Source: Clostridiaceae bacterium 14S0207
GTDB lineage: Bacteria; Bacillota; Clostridia; Clostridiales; Clostridiaceae
DNA: 64,000 nt
Reading direction: 5' to 3'
Assembly: GCA_003288255.1 (NCBI GenBank)
Contig: CP026600.1
Location: forward strand, 2,852,001 to 2,916,000
The notes beneath the pieces were generated by a model. That model was not told the origin of the DNA. It did no database searches and saw nothing but the letters and a program-made list of their open reading frames with translations. Made by a program: the position numbers and the translations under genes. Positions 46,225-56,547 of this stretch are shown piece after piece (position 1 is the stretch's first letter; each line of letters opens with the position of its first letter).

Positions 46225-49200
46225 CTATACTATTTGTACAGCATCCATTATTATTGGCGTTATAACACTACTTAATAACTCAATCATATTAAAATCTGAA
46301 CAATCAAATTCTTTTTTACTTATAGGGACACTTAAATAAATTATTCCTATAACATTTTCAGCATATATTATAGGAATAACAATTAGAGAATTCCAACTAG
46401 GTATATTTGTATTTTCATTATATTGTTCAATGAAATCCCAATCTATTAAGAAAGTTCCCTTCCTGTTCTCTATAACTTTAATAACAATGCTTTCATTAAA
46501 CACAAATTCACTAATAGTTTGTGGCATTGTAGCACTTAGTCCATACTCTTCTATAATTTGTTTATTCTTTATTATAAATAAATATCCCTTATCACTTTTC
46601 GTAAGATCAATCATTTTTTCTAATATGTTGTTAATTTTAAATTTAATGTCTATATCTTTCTTTACTAATTCTAATAACTCCAACATATTAAATATAGGAT
46701 TATCATCTTGGAAGAAACTTTTAGATATAAACCTAGATAATGAATTTGTACATTTTACTGTATTATTAAAACTATCATCCCAAGTTACAACACAATTTCT
46801 TCCTCTTTCCTTTGCCAAATATAATGCCTTATCTGCCTTATCTATTAATTCACATACATTAATACTATGTTCTGGATATGAAGCTACTCCCATACTTACT
46901 GTTATTTTTCCTTTTTCTTCAACTAATATGCTATTCTCTATACATTTCCTTAACTTTTCTCCAACCTCATACGCTGAATTTTTATCTACACCTGGTAAAA
47001 CTACTAATAATTCTTCTCCCCCATATCTCCCCAAAATATCATCTTTGCGAAGACTATTTTTTATAATGTTACCACATTGAGCCAAAACCTTGTCTCCTAC
47101 TTGGTGACCATAAAAATCATTTATGTGCTTAAAATGATCAAAATCTATCATCAACACAGAAAACTTATAGTTATAGATTGAAGAATTCTCCACTATATCT
47201 TGTAAACTCATATCTAAATATTTTCTTGTTAATGCTCCTGTAAGTCGATCATAAAAAGCTCCTTTTTTCAAATTTATTTTATCTAAAATAATATAAAGTA
47301 AGTTATTTATTTTAGTCCATTTTCTAGTTTCCTTTGGTAAGAATGACTTTAATATACAATCAATCTCTATAAATACATAACCTAATAGGGAACTTATATT
47401 TGAACTATTTTTTCTTCTATCATACTTTAGATTCTTTTCTTTATATTTTTCTGGAGATATTATTGGCATACATATTCTAACCAAATCTTTCTTTATATCA
47501 AATTCTATACTCTTTCTACTTCTACATTTATTTAATAACTCTTCACTTAATTCATCTAAAGTCATATCCGAGCTATTACTTGTAATAACTTTAAACCCAC
47601 TTCCATTATTACAGACGATCATACTTCTTGTAGCCAAAGTTATATATGCTATAAATTTATTTATGATGTTTAAATTTTCATAATCATCATCCTGAATATA
47701 TTGAAATATATCATTTAAATTCTTGATTTTTAAATCAGGATAAAAATTATAAATATCCCTAGCTGCCATTATAAATTTATAATCTTTTAATTCAGGTTTA
47801 TACTGCTCCCCTTCCATTTGCAATAACTCATATAAATTTTTTCTTATGTTTGTTTTACCTTCTATTTTTATTGTTAATCTAATAAAATTATCATAACTTT
47901 CCTGTAAATTATTTGCAAAAACATATGAATTCATATATTTTTTAGGTATATCCGATAATAATTTTCTTACGTTTTTATACGCTAAGAAATAACAAACAAC
48001 AGCCTTTTCATATTCGCTTTTTTCATTATAAATATTGGCAAGTTCTATAGCTACTTTATAAAACAATTGTTTAAAATTATTTTTTTTACACATCATAAGT
48101 ACATTTTTTAGTATATACTCTCTCTCATCTAAGTCATCATATAAAAAGCTACTTAAAAAATTCATTTTTATGTTTACTAATGTAGGAACCTTATTATAAA
48201 AAAGTATTTCTTTATTTTCTCTGATAAAGTTTTTCATTACCCCATATTGTTTATTATTTATTAATAAGACACATATGAAAATAACAATATCAATCTTATT
48301 ATTTACTATAATATTTTTATTTAAAATATCGCAAACATTTCTAATACATTTTTCCGTATTTTTATTATTAATTATTCCTATACACTGCTCATATACCTGA
48401 GAATATAACTTTAATATAGATTTATCTTCATTTACTATTTGTCTAAATATATCTATAAATTCTATAGCTTGTTCAAATTGTCCGAATAATAAATTAAACT
48501 CTATTATTGCAAGATATTCTTCAACCCTATTTCTTGATTTACCTAAACTCATTTCCTTTGTTGTATATAAACTTATTTCCCTAAAACTATTATATGCTTC
48601 TCTATAGTCCCCATTTCTTATACTAACCCTACAACAGATAATATTACAATAAACATATTCATATGTTTGTTTATCCTTGATTAGATTTAGTGCATCTTTT
48701 ATATTTTTTAATGCATGTCCATATTGATGAGTAAGTAAATATAGTGATCCTAAGTTACTTTTAGTTCTAATTTCGGATACAATTGAACTACTATTTAAAA
48801 CTACATATTCAGCCATTCTTATACATTGTATTGCTTTTGTATAATCTTGCAGAAAATCACCATATATTACTCCTAAATTCGTATATGCTTTATGTAAAGC
48901 TCTGTAATTTCTACCTAACCTACTATAATTTATGCTTATCTTTAAACTGTATATTGCCTCCTCTACCATTGATAATTCCATATACGTATATCCACGTAAA
49001 TTATAAATTTCTCCCTTTAAGTCATTAAAATTATCTTCACTTAATTCTAATGCCTTATTACATACTTCCAAACTTGTTTTATATTCATTTTTAAAAGAAT
49101 AATAAAGACCCTTTTGATATAAAAATTGAACATTTCTTCTAGTATCTTTACAACTTTTCATATACTCTTCTAAAGAAGATATAATAGACTTCATACTACT

Positions 49201-51573
49201 ACAATTTTCATTAATAACATATATCTTCATTAAATTGGTTAATATCATTATATTATAATTATTATCTTTTGTTTTTCTTGAAATATTAAATGCATTTTTT
49301 AAACATCTCTCAGCCTTAGAAAATTCACCTTTCTCAATATATATTTTTCCCATATTATAATATATTTCTGCTTTTCTACCATCAACCTCATCCCTCTTAT
49401 ACAAACCAACACTTTTTTTCAAATATACTAATGCCTCATTGTTTCTTTTTTTATTGATTAATATTAAACTCTTTTCCATATAATACTGAGTAAGTTTTGC
49501 TCTATCTTTTAGTTGTTCTAACTGAAAAATTAATTCATCTAATACACTAACATCATCCTTGTAAAATAGCTTTTCTAAAGCTTTAACTATAACTTTATGA
49601 CTGATTTCTCTACGTTTAAAAGATAAACTATAATAAAAAATATCTTTTAAAAACCTATTATAAAAATTAAATAAAATATCCTTGTTAGTTTCTATAACAT
49701 GTATTATTCCTTTTTCTTTTAATCGCTCTATTATATTTTCAAATTCAGGTTTATTAAAATTTAAAATATACATTAAATTTGAATAAGATATAGGTTTATA
49801 AAAGAGACTTATTTTACTTAATATATCCTTCTCTTCGTTACTAAGAGTATTTATTTTGCTAATTATGATTTTTTTTACATCTAAAGGTATAACAAGTTCC
49901 GAATCCTTATAATTAAACTCCCAGTCTCCATTTTTACTTATAACTATTTTTTTCTTTATATATAATTCCTTTATGATTTCCTCAGCTATAAGTGGATTTC
50001 CTTTAGCAATAGAATTTATACTTTTCACTTTTGCTATATTCCCATTAACTATAAAAAGCTTGTTATATATAATACTTTCTATGTCTGTATCTGATAATTC
50101 TCTTATTTTTACATAATTCACCTTAAAATATTTATCACAAGAAATAGATTTTAAAACCTGAGCATGTAATTTATCATCATCTGTAGATGCCAAAACAAAA
50201 AATATTCTATCACTAGATGAAGATATATACTTTATTGCATATCTGGTAAATTCATTAGTTTTATGAAAATCGTCTAATATGATCATTACCTTCTTAAATT
50301 TATAGGCTTCATTAATAAAAGCTCCTATTCTATTAACTATCCTAAACTTCTCTTTTTCCTGCAAAAGTATTTCCTTATCCAAACAATTATCTGTTATATA
50401 AAAAAGCTTCTCTAACTCTTTTCTATACTTTTTTATGATCTCTAAATCACATTGTTTTAATATTTGCTTTATAATAAAAGAAAGATATGCATCTTTTCCA
50501 TTATTACAGGCTGACTTAAACTCTAAATTATCATATACAATTTCTCCATTTATTATTAATTTTCTTTTTATACCATTTAATAATTTAGTTTTTCCTATTC
50601 CTTTTTCTCCATGAATTAAACATATATTTTTATCAGCTTTCCCTTTTTTAAATTGCTGAAAAAATTCTTTCACATACTTGATTTCTCTTTCTCTCCCAAC
50701 TAACTTACATATTGAATTTAGTTTTTCGAGTTCTTCTTTTCTAAACTTAGAAAAATTTAAATTTAAACTATTATTTATATCAACTATTATTTCACTTACA
50801 TTATTGTATATTGGTCTATTTACGCCAATCATTTTCATACATATGTGACATAATTTGGTGAAAAAATACGTGTTTGTATCCTTGTAACCCTTATACGGTT
50901 TGCAATTGATTATAACCTGTTTTAATATATTAACATTAAATTCTCTAATTATAAGACTATATAATAATATGCCTAAAGCATGTATATCTTTTTGAAACAT
51001 ATTATTCCTTTTTTCATTACACTTATCAAACAATTCAACCTCAACTTTGTAATCCATTTCCTCCTTATTTAATTTACTTGTAATAATATCTCTTAAGATT
51101 AGTTTAGGTCTTTTATTTATAATACATAAGCTAATATTTTTAAAACATATTCCATTATGAGCAATCCCTTTAATATGAAGATAATTAACAGACTGGAGTA
51201 ATTCAATAAATAGATATAAAACTTCATTATCAGAATAAGTTTTTAATTTATCAAAATTTTGTTCCTCATAATTTTCACATATATAAAATAAATCTGGAGT
51301 GTTTAAACATTTATCATTTACTTCGATTATATTGTTATAATGATATATTTTTACTATATTTTCAGTTTCTACCATAAGTAGGGTAAAAATTTTTTCTTTA
51401 TAAAAACTTTTAAGCTGTTTTGTTATATTTTTTTCCTTTATTATAGTTAATCTTTGAACTTTATTATTATTTAAAATATCCTCTATTAGAACACTAGAAT
51501 AATAATGTTTCTCTTGTATTTGTTTTAATATTTTGAATCTTTTATTTATTATCTGCTCATTTATATCAACCAT
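46225..51573 (-). CDS. Large kinase-like/AAA/TPR/GGDEF/GAF signalling protein
   Basis: 1782 residues from the ATG with AGGAGAG upstream. Order: protein-kinase-like domain (about 10-275), AAA-type ATPase (about 290-560; Walker A GEKGIGKT, then VMIILDDFHKT), TPR-like repeats (about 690-1250), GGDEF (about 1440-1605; GGEEL with an R-x-x-D inhibitory site five residues before) and a GAF domain (1635-1782). The kinase loop HRD-x-x-x-x-N reads HNGICFKN, so the catalytic Asp is missing and the DFG place reads LRD; it looks like a pseudokinase. The GGEEL and I-site are intact, so cyclic-di-GMP synthesis with feedback control is likely. Input and trigger are unknown. Confidence 0.85.
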   Translation of the reverse strand: MVDINEQIINKRFKILKQIQEKHYYSSVLIEDILNNNKVQRLTIIKEKNITKQLKSFYKEKIFTLLMVETENIVKIYHYNNIIEVNDKCLNTPDLFYICENYEEQNFDKLKTYSDNEVLYLFIELLQSVNYLHIKGIAHNGICFKNISLCIINKRPKLILRDIITSKLNKEEMDYKVEVELFDKCNEKRNNMFQKDIHALGILLYSLIIREFNVNILKQVIINCKPYKGYKDTNTYFFTKLCHICMKMIGVNRPIYNNVSEIIVDINNSLNLNFSKFRKEELEKLNSICKLVGREREIKYVKEFFQQFKKGKADKNICLIHGEKGIGKTKLLNGIKRKLIINGEIVYDNLEFKSACNNGKDAYLSFIIKQILKQCDLEIIKKYRKELEKLFYITDNCLDKEILLQEKEKFRIVNRIGAFINEAYKFKKVMIILDDFHKTNEFTRYAIKYISSSSDRIFFVLASTDDDKLHAQVLKSISCDKYFKVNYVKIRELSDTDIESIIYNKLFIVNGNIAKVKSINSIAKGNPLIAEEIIKELYIKKKIVISKNGDWEFNYKDSELVIPLDVKKIIISKINTLSNEEKDILSKISLFYKPISYSNLMYILNFNKPEFENIIERLKEKGIIHVIETNKDILFNFYNRFLKDIFYYSLSFKRREISHKVIVKALEKLFYKDDVSVLDELIFQLEQLKDRAKLTQYYMEKSLILINKKRNNEALVYLKKSVGLYKRDEVDGRKAEIYYNMGKIYIEKGEFSKAERCLKNAFNISRKTKDNNYNIMILTNLMKIYVINENCSSMKSIISSLEEYMKSCKDTRRNVQFLYQKGLYYSFKNEYKTSLEVCNKALELSEDNFNDLKGEIYNLRGYTYMELSMVEEAIYSLKISINYSRLGRNYRALHKAYTNLGVIYGDFLQDYTKAIQCIRMAEYVVLNSSSIVSEIRTKSNLGSLYLLTHQYGHALKNIKDALNLIKDKQTYEYVYCNIICCRVSIRNGDYREAYNSFREISLYTTKEMSLGKSRNRVEEYLAIIEFNLLFGQFEQAIEFIDIFRQIVNEDKSILKLYSQVYEQCIGIINNKNTEKCIRNVCDILNKNIIVNNKIDIVIFICVLLINNKQYGVMKNFIRENKEILFYNKVPTLVNIKMNFLSSFLYDDLDEREYILKNVLMMCKKNNFKQLFYKVAIELANIYNEKSEYEKAVVCYFLAYKNVRKLLSDIPKKYMNSYVFANNLQESYDNFIRLTIKIEGKTNIRKNLYELLQMEGEQYKPELKDYKFIMAARDIYNFYPDLKIKNLNDIFQYIQDDDYENLNIINKFIAYITLATRSMIVCNNGSGFKVITSNSSDMTLDELSEELLNKCRSRKSIEFDIKKDLVRICMPIISPEKYKEKNLKYDRRKNSSNISSLLGYVFIEIDCILKSFLPKETRKWTKINNLLYIILDKINLKKGAFYDRLTGALTRKYLDMSLQDIVENSSIYNYKFSVLMIDFDHFKHINDFYGHQVGDKVLAQCGNIIKNSLRKDDILGRYGGEELLVVLPGVDKNSAYEVGEKLRKCIENSILVEEKGKITVSMGVASYPEHSINVCELIDKADKALYLAKERGRNCVVTWDDSFNNTVKCTNSLSRFISKSFFQDDNPIFNMLELLELVKKDIDIKFKINNILEKMIDLTKSDKGYLFIIKNKQIIEEYGLSATMPQTISEFVFNESIVIKVIENRKGTFLIDWDFIEQYNENTNIPSWNSLIVIPIIYAENVIGIIYLSVPISKKEFDCSDFNMIELLSSVITPIIMDAVQIV

Positions 51574-51625
51574 AATATTCTCTCCTATTTTAATCATAAT
51601 AGGTAAACTAAAACTTTAATATATA

Positions 51626-51653
51626 AAAGGCACAGTCCTTTACCGTGCCTTTT
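51626..51653 (-). terminator. Terminator after the methionine aminopeptidase gene
   Basis: Stem AAAAGGCAC / GTGCCTTTT with a 14-nt loop, followed by TTTTATAT on the minus strand. Confidence 0.85.
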
Positions 51654-51658
51654 ATAAT

Positions 51659-52525
51659 CTAAGTTAATATTTCATATCCTGTTTCTGTAACCACTATTGT
51701 ATGTTCCCATTGAGCTGATAATGAACCATCTATTGTAACAGCAGTCCAATCATCTTCTAAAACTCTTGTTTCAGCTCTACCTAAATTAAGCATAGGCTCA
51801 ATTGTAAATACCATACCAGGTAATAATATCATTCCTTCACCTGATCTACCTACATGTGATACAAATGGTTCTTCATGAAATTTAACTCCAACACCATGTC
51901 CACCGTACTCATAAACAACTGAATATCCTTTTTCCGCGGCAAAATTTTGGATGGCTTCTCCTATATGTCCTACTGTATTAAAAGGTTTTACCTGTTCAAT
52001 CCCTTTATTTAAAGCCTCTAATGTATCATTTACTAAATTTTTAGCTTCATCTGTAGCCTCTCCAACTATATACATCCTACTAGCATCAGCATAATAACCA
52101 TCTAATATAGTTGTAACATCTACATTAACAATATCTCCATCTTTTAAAATAGTGTTTTCATCGGGTATTCCATGACATACAACATCATTTATAGAAATAC
52201 ATACACTCTTAGGATATCCACAATAACCTAATGGTGCCGGTACTGCTCCATGTCCTATAGTATACTCATGTACGAAAGTATTCAGTTCCTCCGTACTAAC
52301 CCCTGGTTTTATTTTATCTCCTACTAAATCTAAGATATCATGTGTTATAACTCCACTTTTTCTTATGCCTTCAATTTGTTCTTTCGTTTTTATTATATCT
52401 TTTGGGATTTTGCATCCTAATTCTCTGCTTAACTTTTTAAGCATTTCATCTTGTTCCATGTGGCATTTTTTATATTTTAATCCACTTCCACACCAGCAAA
52501 AATCATTTCGTTTTATATTTTTCAT
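51659..52525 (-). CDS. map: Methionine aminopeptidase with N-terminal SEC-C
   Basis: 288 residues. An N-terminal SEC-C zinc motif (DFCWCGSGLKYKKCH, residues 8-22) precedes the type I catalytic domain. Metal ligands are recognisable: VNVDVTTILDGYYADASRM (two Asp), GGHGVGVKFHEEP (His), FTIEPML (Glu) and QWEHTIVV (Glu). It removes initiator methionine from nascent chains. This SEC-C-fused form is common in clostridia. GGAGGTGACAT lies before the start. Confidence 0.95.
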   Translation of the reverse strand: MKNIKRNDFCWCGSGLKYKKCHMEQDEMLKKLSRELGCKIPKDIIKTKEQIEGIRKSGVITHDILDLVGDKIKPGVSTEELNTFVHEYTIGHGAVPAPLGYCGYPKSVCISINDVVCHGIPDENTILKDGDIVNVDVTTILDGYYADASRMYIVGEATDEAKNLVNDTLEALNKGIEQVKPFNTVGHIGEAIQNFAAEKGYSVVYEYGGHGVGVKFHEEPFVSHVGRSGEGMILLPGMVFTIEPMLNLGRAETRVLEDDWTAVTIDGSLSAQWEHTIVVTETGYEILT

Positions 52526-52749
52526 ATTAAATAGTTTAGAATCTTTCCTAAACTAAATGTCACCTCCAATTTATACAAATTTTTACCATAAACAAGTTAG
52601 TTATTTTTATTATATTCTATTAAAATTTCAACTTATCATTAATCGGTCATATGCTTATTACTATTATAAACCATTTAATAACATTTAAACAACATTAAAT
52701 ATAAAATACCATATTACCTCTAAATTCTTATCTTAATTTATATTTTTAT

Positions 52750-53610
52750 TTAAACTAATATGGCTAATGGAATTATATTTAATAACACCTGTATAAGATC
52801 ATAAAACAATAAGGTTTCCGGAATATTTGGTATGCTTACATTTGGTGCCATATTTTTTAATTCATCAAAAACATTATTTAAAGACTTTTCATTCATATAT
52901 TTAAAAAAATTATTATAATATAAATCACAATTATTCATTTGCTTACCTTGTACACTATTAGCTACCTTACCTACAACCGTAACAGGTCCTTCAAAAATAT
53001 GATTCATATTTTCTTGAAAACATTCCTTCTCTAATTTTAAATATGCTCCCGTATTTCCATTATAACAATTTTTCATAATAACATTTGTTGATGGACTATC
53101 ATTATATTTATCTAATGCATTTTTAACCCCCTGCATAAAACAAGTTTGATTTAACTTATCTGCTTTTTCTGGATTTACATAAGACATATGATTTACTGTT
53201 CCCTCCATATCTTTAAACCATTTAATCAAAGGATCTTCCGAAAGTTCACAATTTAACTGCACATAATCACCTTTATTAATTTTGGGAATCTTGTCATTAT
53301 TATTAGGGTTACATTGTTTAAGTAAATTATGTTCATTTAGTATTTTCATTAAATTAATAAATACGCTAATTTCTTTAATTTGAAATTCTAAGGTTTGTGA
53401 CTGTGACAGTTCATTAAGTACTTGTAATGATACATCTCCTTGAATATATTGTCCTTTTATAATTTCACTTAATGGAGTATTTACACCTAATGTTACTTGT
53501 TTTTTTATACTTTCTGTCTCTGTTATAGAAAATTGTGCAATTAATATAGTAAAAAGATTACTTACCATTCTAGAATTTAAATATAACGGTATACCTGTTA
53601 TTCCACTCAT
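52750..53610 (-). CDS. Hypothetical 286-aa protein
   Basis: The start at 53610 is chosen because AGGAG lies 7 bases upstream; earlier in-frame starts at 53628 and 53616 are badly placed. The protein is soluble with a hydrophobic C-terminus (LLNIIPLAILV) that might sit in the membrane. It has five or six cysteines and one PEST-like N-rich stretch. I do not recognise the family. It stands alone; the region upstream (53611-54024) holds the DnaA-box-like repeats and an orphan hairpin. Confidence 0.65.
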   Translation of the reverse strand: MSGITGIPLYLNSRMVSNLFTILIAQFSITETESIKKQVTLGVNTPLSEIIKGQYIQGDVSLQVLNELSQSQTLEFQIKEISVFINLMKILNEHNLLKQCNPNNNDKIPKINKGDYVQLNCELSEDPLIKWFKDMEGTVNHMSYVNPEKADKLNQTCFMQGVKNALDKYNDSPSTNVIMKNCYNGNTGAYLKLEKECFQENMNHIFEGPVTVVGKVANSVQGKQMNNCDLYYNNFFKYMNEKSLNNVFDELKNMAPNVSIPNIPETLLFYDLIQVLLNIIPLAILV

Positions 53611-53731
53611 ACTCATTCTCCTAATCATGCTAAAAGTTACTTATATTATTTATATTATAAATAGAAAATTTTAAAACATTTTTATTTAAGTATTGAATGA
53701 ACAACAAAAATCTGTTAAAATTAAATTAATA

Positions 53732-53773
53732 AATGTTGATAACTTGTTGATAACCTATGAATAACTTATGGAT
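53732..53773. repeat. Four DnaA-box-like 9-mers at exact 11-bp spacing
   Basis: tgttgataa (53732), tgttgataa (53743), tatgaataa (53754) and tatggataa (53765). Read on the other strand they are TTATCAACA, TTATCAACA, TTATTCATA and TTATCCATA, one or two bases from the consensus TTATCCACA. The period is one helical turn plus a fraction, so all face one side of DNA. It lies between the 292-aa gene and a YdcZ gene. Confidence 0.55.
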
Positions 53774-53846
53774 AACATGTTATTAATGTGAAATTATATA
53801 ACCAACTATAAGATATCAACATAAAATCAAAATAAAACCAATATAT

Positions 53847-53887
53847 GACATACAGTGAATAGATCCCTCTCTGTATGTCCTTTTTTT
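53847..53887 (+). terminator. Orphan plus-strand terminator upstream of a YdcZ gene
   Basis: gacatacag / ctgtatgtc with a 15-nt loop followed by seven T. The gene to the left is on the other strand, so this hairpin terminates a leader or small RNA that starts in the same intergenic region, probably upstream of the YdcZ gene at 54025. Confidence 0.7.
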
Positions 53888-54024
53888 ATTTTTTTGTAAA
53901 AAATCAGTTACATTTATATAATTAGATATAATTTACTTTGTTTTAATAAATAAATATTATAAAATATTATTTATGACTCTTAAACCTACTATTTTTCAAA
54001 AGATAAATTTGGAGGAAAAAAATA

Positions 54025-54933
54025 ATGTATAATTTCTTCGCATTAATCATAGGTGGAATGCTAGCAACTATGATTTATTTTAATGTAACACTTGCTAATA
54101 GTTCAGGTATGCTGTTATCTACTCTTATAATAAATTTAGTTGGACTTTTATCCGCTATAATCTTTGTAAGTTTTTCAAAGGAAAAAAAAATGGTGCTAAA
54201 AAATATACCACTATACTTCTTTTTAGGTGGCATATTCTCAATTTTTGTTGTATTGTCAAACAACTTTTGTTTACCTATACTAGGTATATCACTTAATACC
54301 GCGCTTTCATTATTAGGACAATCCGTTACATCTTCCCTAATAGATAACTTTGGGCTATTTGGATTAGAAAAAATTCCTTTTAATAAAAATAAATTTCCTG
54401 GATTTTTATTGGTTCTTATAGGTATAATAACTTACATATTTGCTAAAGGAACATCAAATAACTCTTGTAGTGGACTACTTATGTCTGCAGCTATTTTTAC
54501 ATGTTTGCTCACTGGGGCATTAATAGTAATTAGTTTAGTTGTTAATTCTAACCTTGCAAATAGAATAGGAATATTACATAGCTCTCTTATAAACTACATA
54601 ATCGCTTTCAGTTGTTTGGTTATAATATGTATATTCACCCCTAAATTTAGCCTTACAGGTAACTTACATATACTTAAAGGAATTCCCTTTTGGACATACC
54701 TAGGTGGCTTATTTGGAGTGCTTATTATTGCTCTTTCCAATATAGTTGTGCCTAAAATTCCAGTAGTATATGCTACATTATTTATGTTTATAGGTCAACT
54801 ATATACTAGTATGGTTCTAGAATTTATTTCTGATGGTAATTTTTCTACTACAAAATTATTAGCAGGAATACTAATAACTATTGGAATGATTTTTAATTTG
54901 TACATAGACAAAATAAAATGGATAAAAAATTAA
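54025..54933 (+). CDS. YdcZ-family membrane protein, two-unit form
   Basis: 302 residues, two YdcZ/DUF606 units in one chain with about ten transmembrane helices. The first unit starts MYNFFALIIGGMLATMIYFNVTLAN and the second at about residue 152. The single-unit relative at 27934 has a similar sequence. GGAGGAAAA precedes the start; an orphan terminator in its leader suggests conditional expression. Substrate unknown. Confidence 0.85.
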   Translation: MYNFFALIIGGMLATMIYFNVTLANSSGMLLSTLIINLVGLLSAIIFVSFSKEKKMVLKNIPLYFFLGGIFSIFVVLSNNFCLPILGISLNTALSLLGQSVTSSLIDNFGLFGLEKIPFNKNKFPGFLLVLIGIITYIFAKGTSNNSCSGLLMSAAIFTCLLTGALIVISLVVNSNLANRIGILHSSLINYIIAFSCLVIICIFTPKFSLTGNLHILKGIPFWTYLGGLFGVLIIALSNIVVPKIPVVYATLFMFIGQLYTSMVLEFISDGNFSTTKLLAGILITIGMIFNLYIDKIKWIKN

Positions 54934-54971
54934 TTTAATTTAAAAATTGTAGGTTTATTAAGTATAATAAA

Positions 54972-55015
54972 ACATCCTTTAATAAAAGATACTTTTTCTT
55001 CATTAAAGGATGTTG
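54972..55015. terminator. Bidirectional terminator
   Basis: aacatcctttaat / attaaaggatgtt with a 17-nt loop between the YdcZ gene and the convergent small membrane protein gene. Confidence 0.8.
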
Positions 55016-55018
55016 TTC

Positions 55019-55294
55019 TTATGTATTTATTTTAAAATCTACTGTATCATGATAAGCTGAATTTTTTTGTGCATTATCAGCCTTATTATCAGGAATTTTA
55101 GTTGTAAATATAGAAATTGTAGCAGTAATTACATATGCTACCCAAACTACGATAAAAAGCCTACATAGTAGCTTTGAAATTCCTTGAAATGTTTCATATT
55201 TTAAAATTAAAATACCAATACCTATAATTAATGTTATAATAGTACCATATAGGCCTACCTTATATAACACATTTAAAAAAACATCAAAGGCCAT
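55019..55294 (-). CDS. Small membrane protein, 91 aa
   Basis: Two transmembrane helices at about 15-33 and 45-66 and a hydrophilic tail. AGGAGAAGATAT precedes the start. No recognised family. It lies alone between the YdcZ gene and the DnaD-domain gene. Confidence 0.65.
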   Translation of the reverse strand: MAFDVFLNVLYKVGLYGTIITLIIGIGILILKYETFQGISKLLCRLFIVVWVAYVITATISIFTTKIPDNKADNAQKNSAYHDTVDFKINT

Positions 55295-55572
55295 AATATC
55301 TTCTCCTCTTTAAATTCTTATTATAAACATTACTATTATATTATTATCGTCTATTTCTATATCAAGTTAATATATAAACTATATGTTTAACTTACATTTT
55401 ATTTCCAGTTATTTGAAATTATGTTGTGGTTATTATATAATATATATTTATACACTACACATCAGGATTATTTAATAAATATTTGATAAAAATAACTAAA
55501 TCAATAAATTTTAAACACATAATTTATATATTATAATTAAATTAATAAAATTTAAATAAAAAGGATGATTAA

Positions 55573-56547
55573 ATGAATACCTTTATGTTCAACAATAAAA
55601 ATATAAAGTACACTTGTGTTAATAATATATTTATAGATAAGTATATGGCAAAAGCTCGTGGAGAATATGTTAAAATCTATCTCTTAGGATTAAAATATTC
55701 TATGAGTGGTGAAATTGGCGCATCTTCTGATATAATTGCTAGCAAATTAAACCTATTACAATCAGACATTTTAAATGCCTGGAATTATTGGAATGCTGAA
55801 GGTGTAATAAAAATGACTGCCTTAGATAATAAGGGCAATTACTCAATAGAATTTCTAGATTTAGTTGAATCAAATGTAGAAGAAGAATCTATAAACTTGT
55901 TACAAGAATTAGATAACAATTCTATAAAGGAAATGTTACAAGATATAGAAAAGTTTCTTGGAAGACCTCTGTCTTCTAAAGAAATGACAATGTATCTTAG
56001 TTGGCAAAAAGATTTTAATTTTTCTCCTGAAATTATTTTACTTCTTATACAATATTGTGTATCCAAAGGAAAGACTGATTGTAGATACATTGAAAAAGTT
56101 GCTATATCATGGCATGATAAAAATGTACGTAGTATAGATGACGCTCAGAGTGTTATTAAAGCTCGTGAAGACCGATGGGTTAAGATAAAAAAAATATTAA
56201 CTTACTTAGGTTTCCAAAATACTGAAATTATGAAACCTCAAGAACAACTTATAACTAAATGGATAACCACTTATAATTTTCCTTTAGAAATTATTTATAA
56301 TGCATGTGATATATGCTTCCAAAGAATTAATAAATGCGATTTTAAATATATAGATGGGATTTTAAATAGTTGGTTTAAAGATGGTATAAAATCATTAGAG
56401 GACATAGAAAAACAAAGAAAAAGAACATCCAACTATAATAAAAATGCTAAAACTGTAAGCAAAGGTGCCTTTGGAAACTATGAGCAAAGAACTTATAATT
56501 TTGAAGAATTAGAGAAAAAATTATTAGGATGGGATAATAATGATTAA
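55573..56547 (+). CDS. DnaD-domain replication protein
   Basis: 324 residues. An N-terminal winged-helix-like part (about 20-110) is followed by two DnaD-like helical modules (about 120-195 and 205-275). The Y-x-x-x-I-x-x-W pattern of the module recurs as YIEKVAISWHDKNV and YIDGILNSWFKDG. DnaD-type proteins help load the helicase at the replication origin. The stop overlaps the start of the downstream helicase loader by 8 bases, so translation is coupled. Confidence 0.85.
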   Translation: MNTFMFNNKNIKYTCVNNIFIDKYMAKARGEYVKIYLLGLKYSMSGEIGASSDIIASKLNLLQSDILNAWNYWNAEGVIKMTALDNKGNYSIEFLDLVESNVEEESINLLQELDNNSIKEMLQDIEKFLGRPLSSKEMTMYLSWQKDFNFSPEIILLLIQYCVSKGKTDCRYIEKVAISWHDKNVRSIDDAQSVIKAREDRWVKIKKILTYLGFQNTEIMKPQEQLITKWITTYNFPLEIIYNACDICFQRINKCDFKYIDGILNSWFKDGIKSLEDIEKQRKRTSNYNKNAKTVSKGAFGNYEQRTYNFEELEKKLLGWDNND

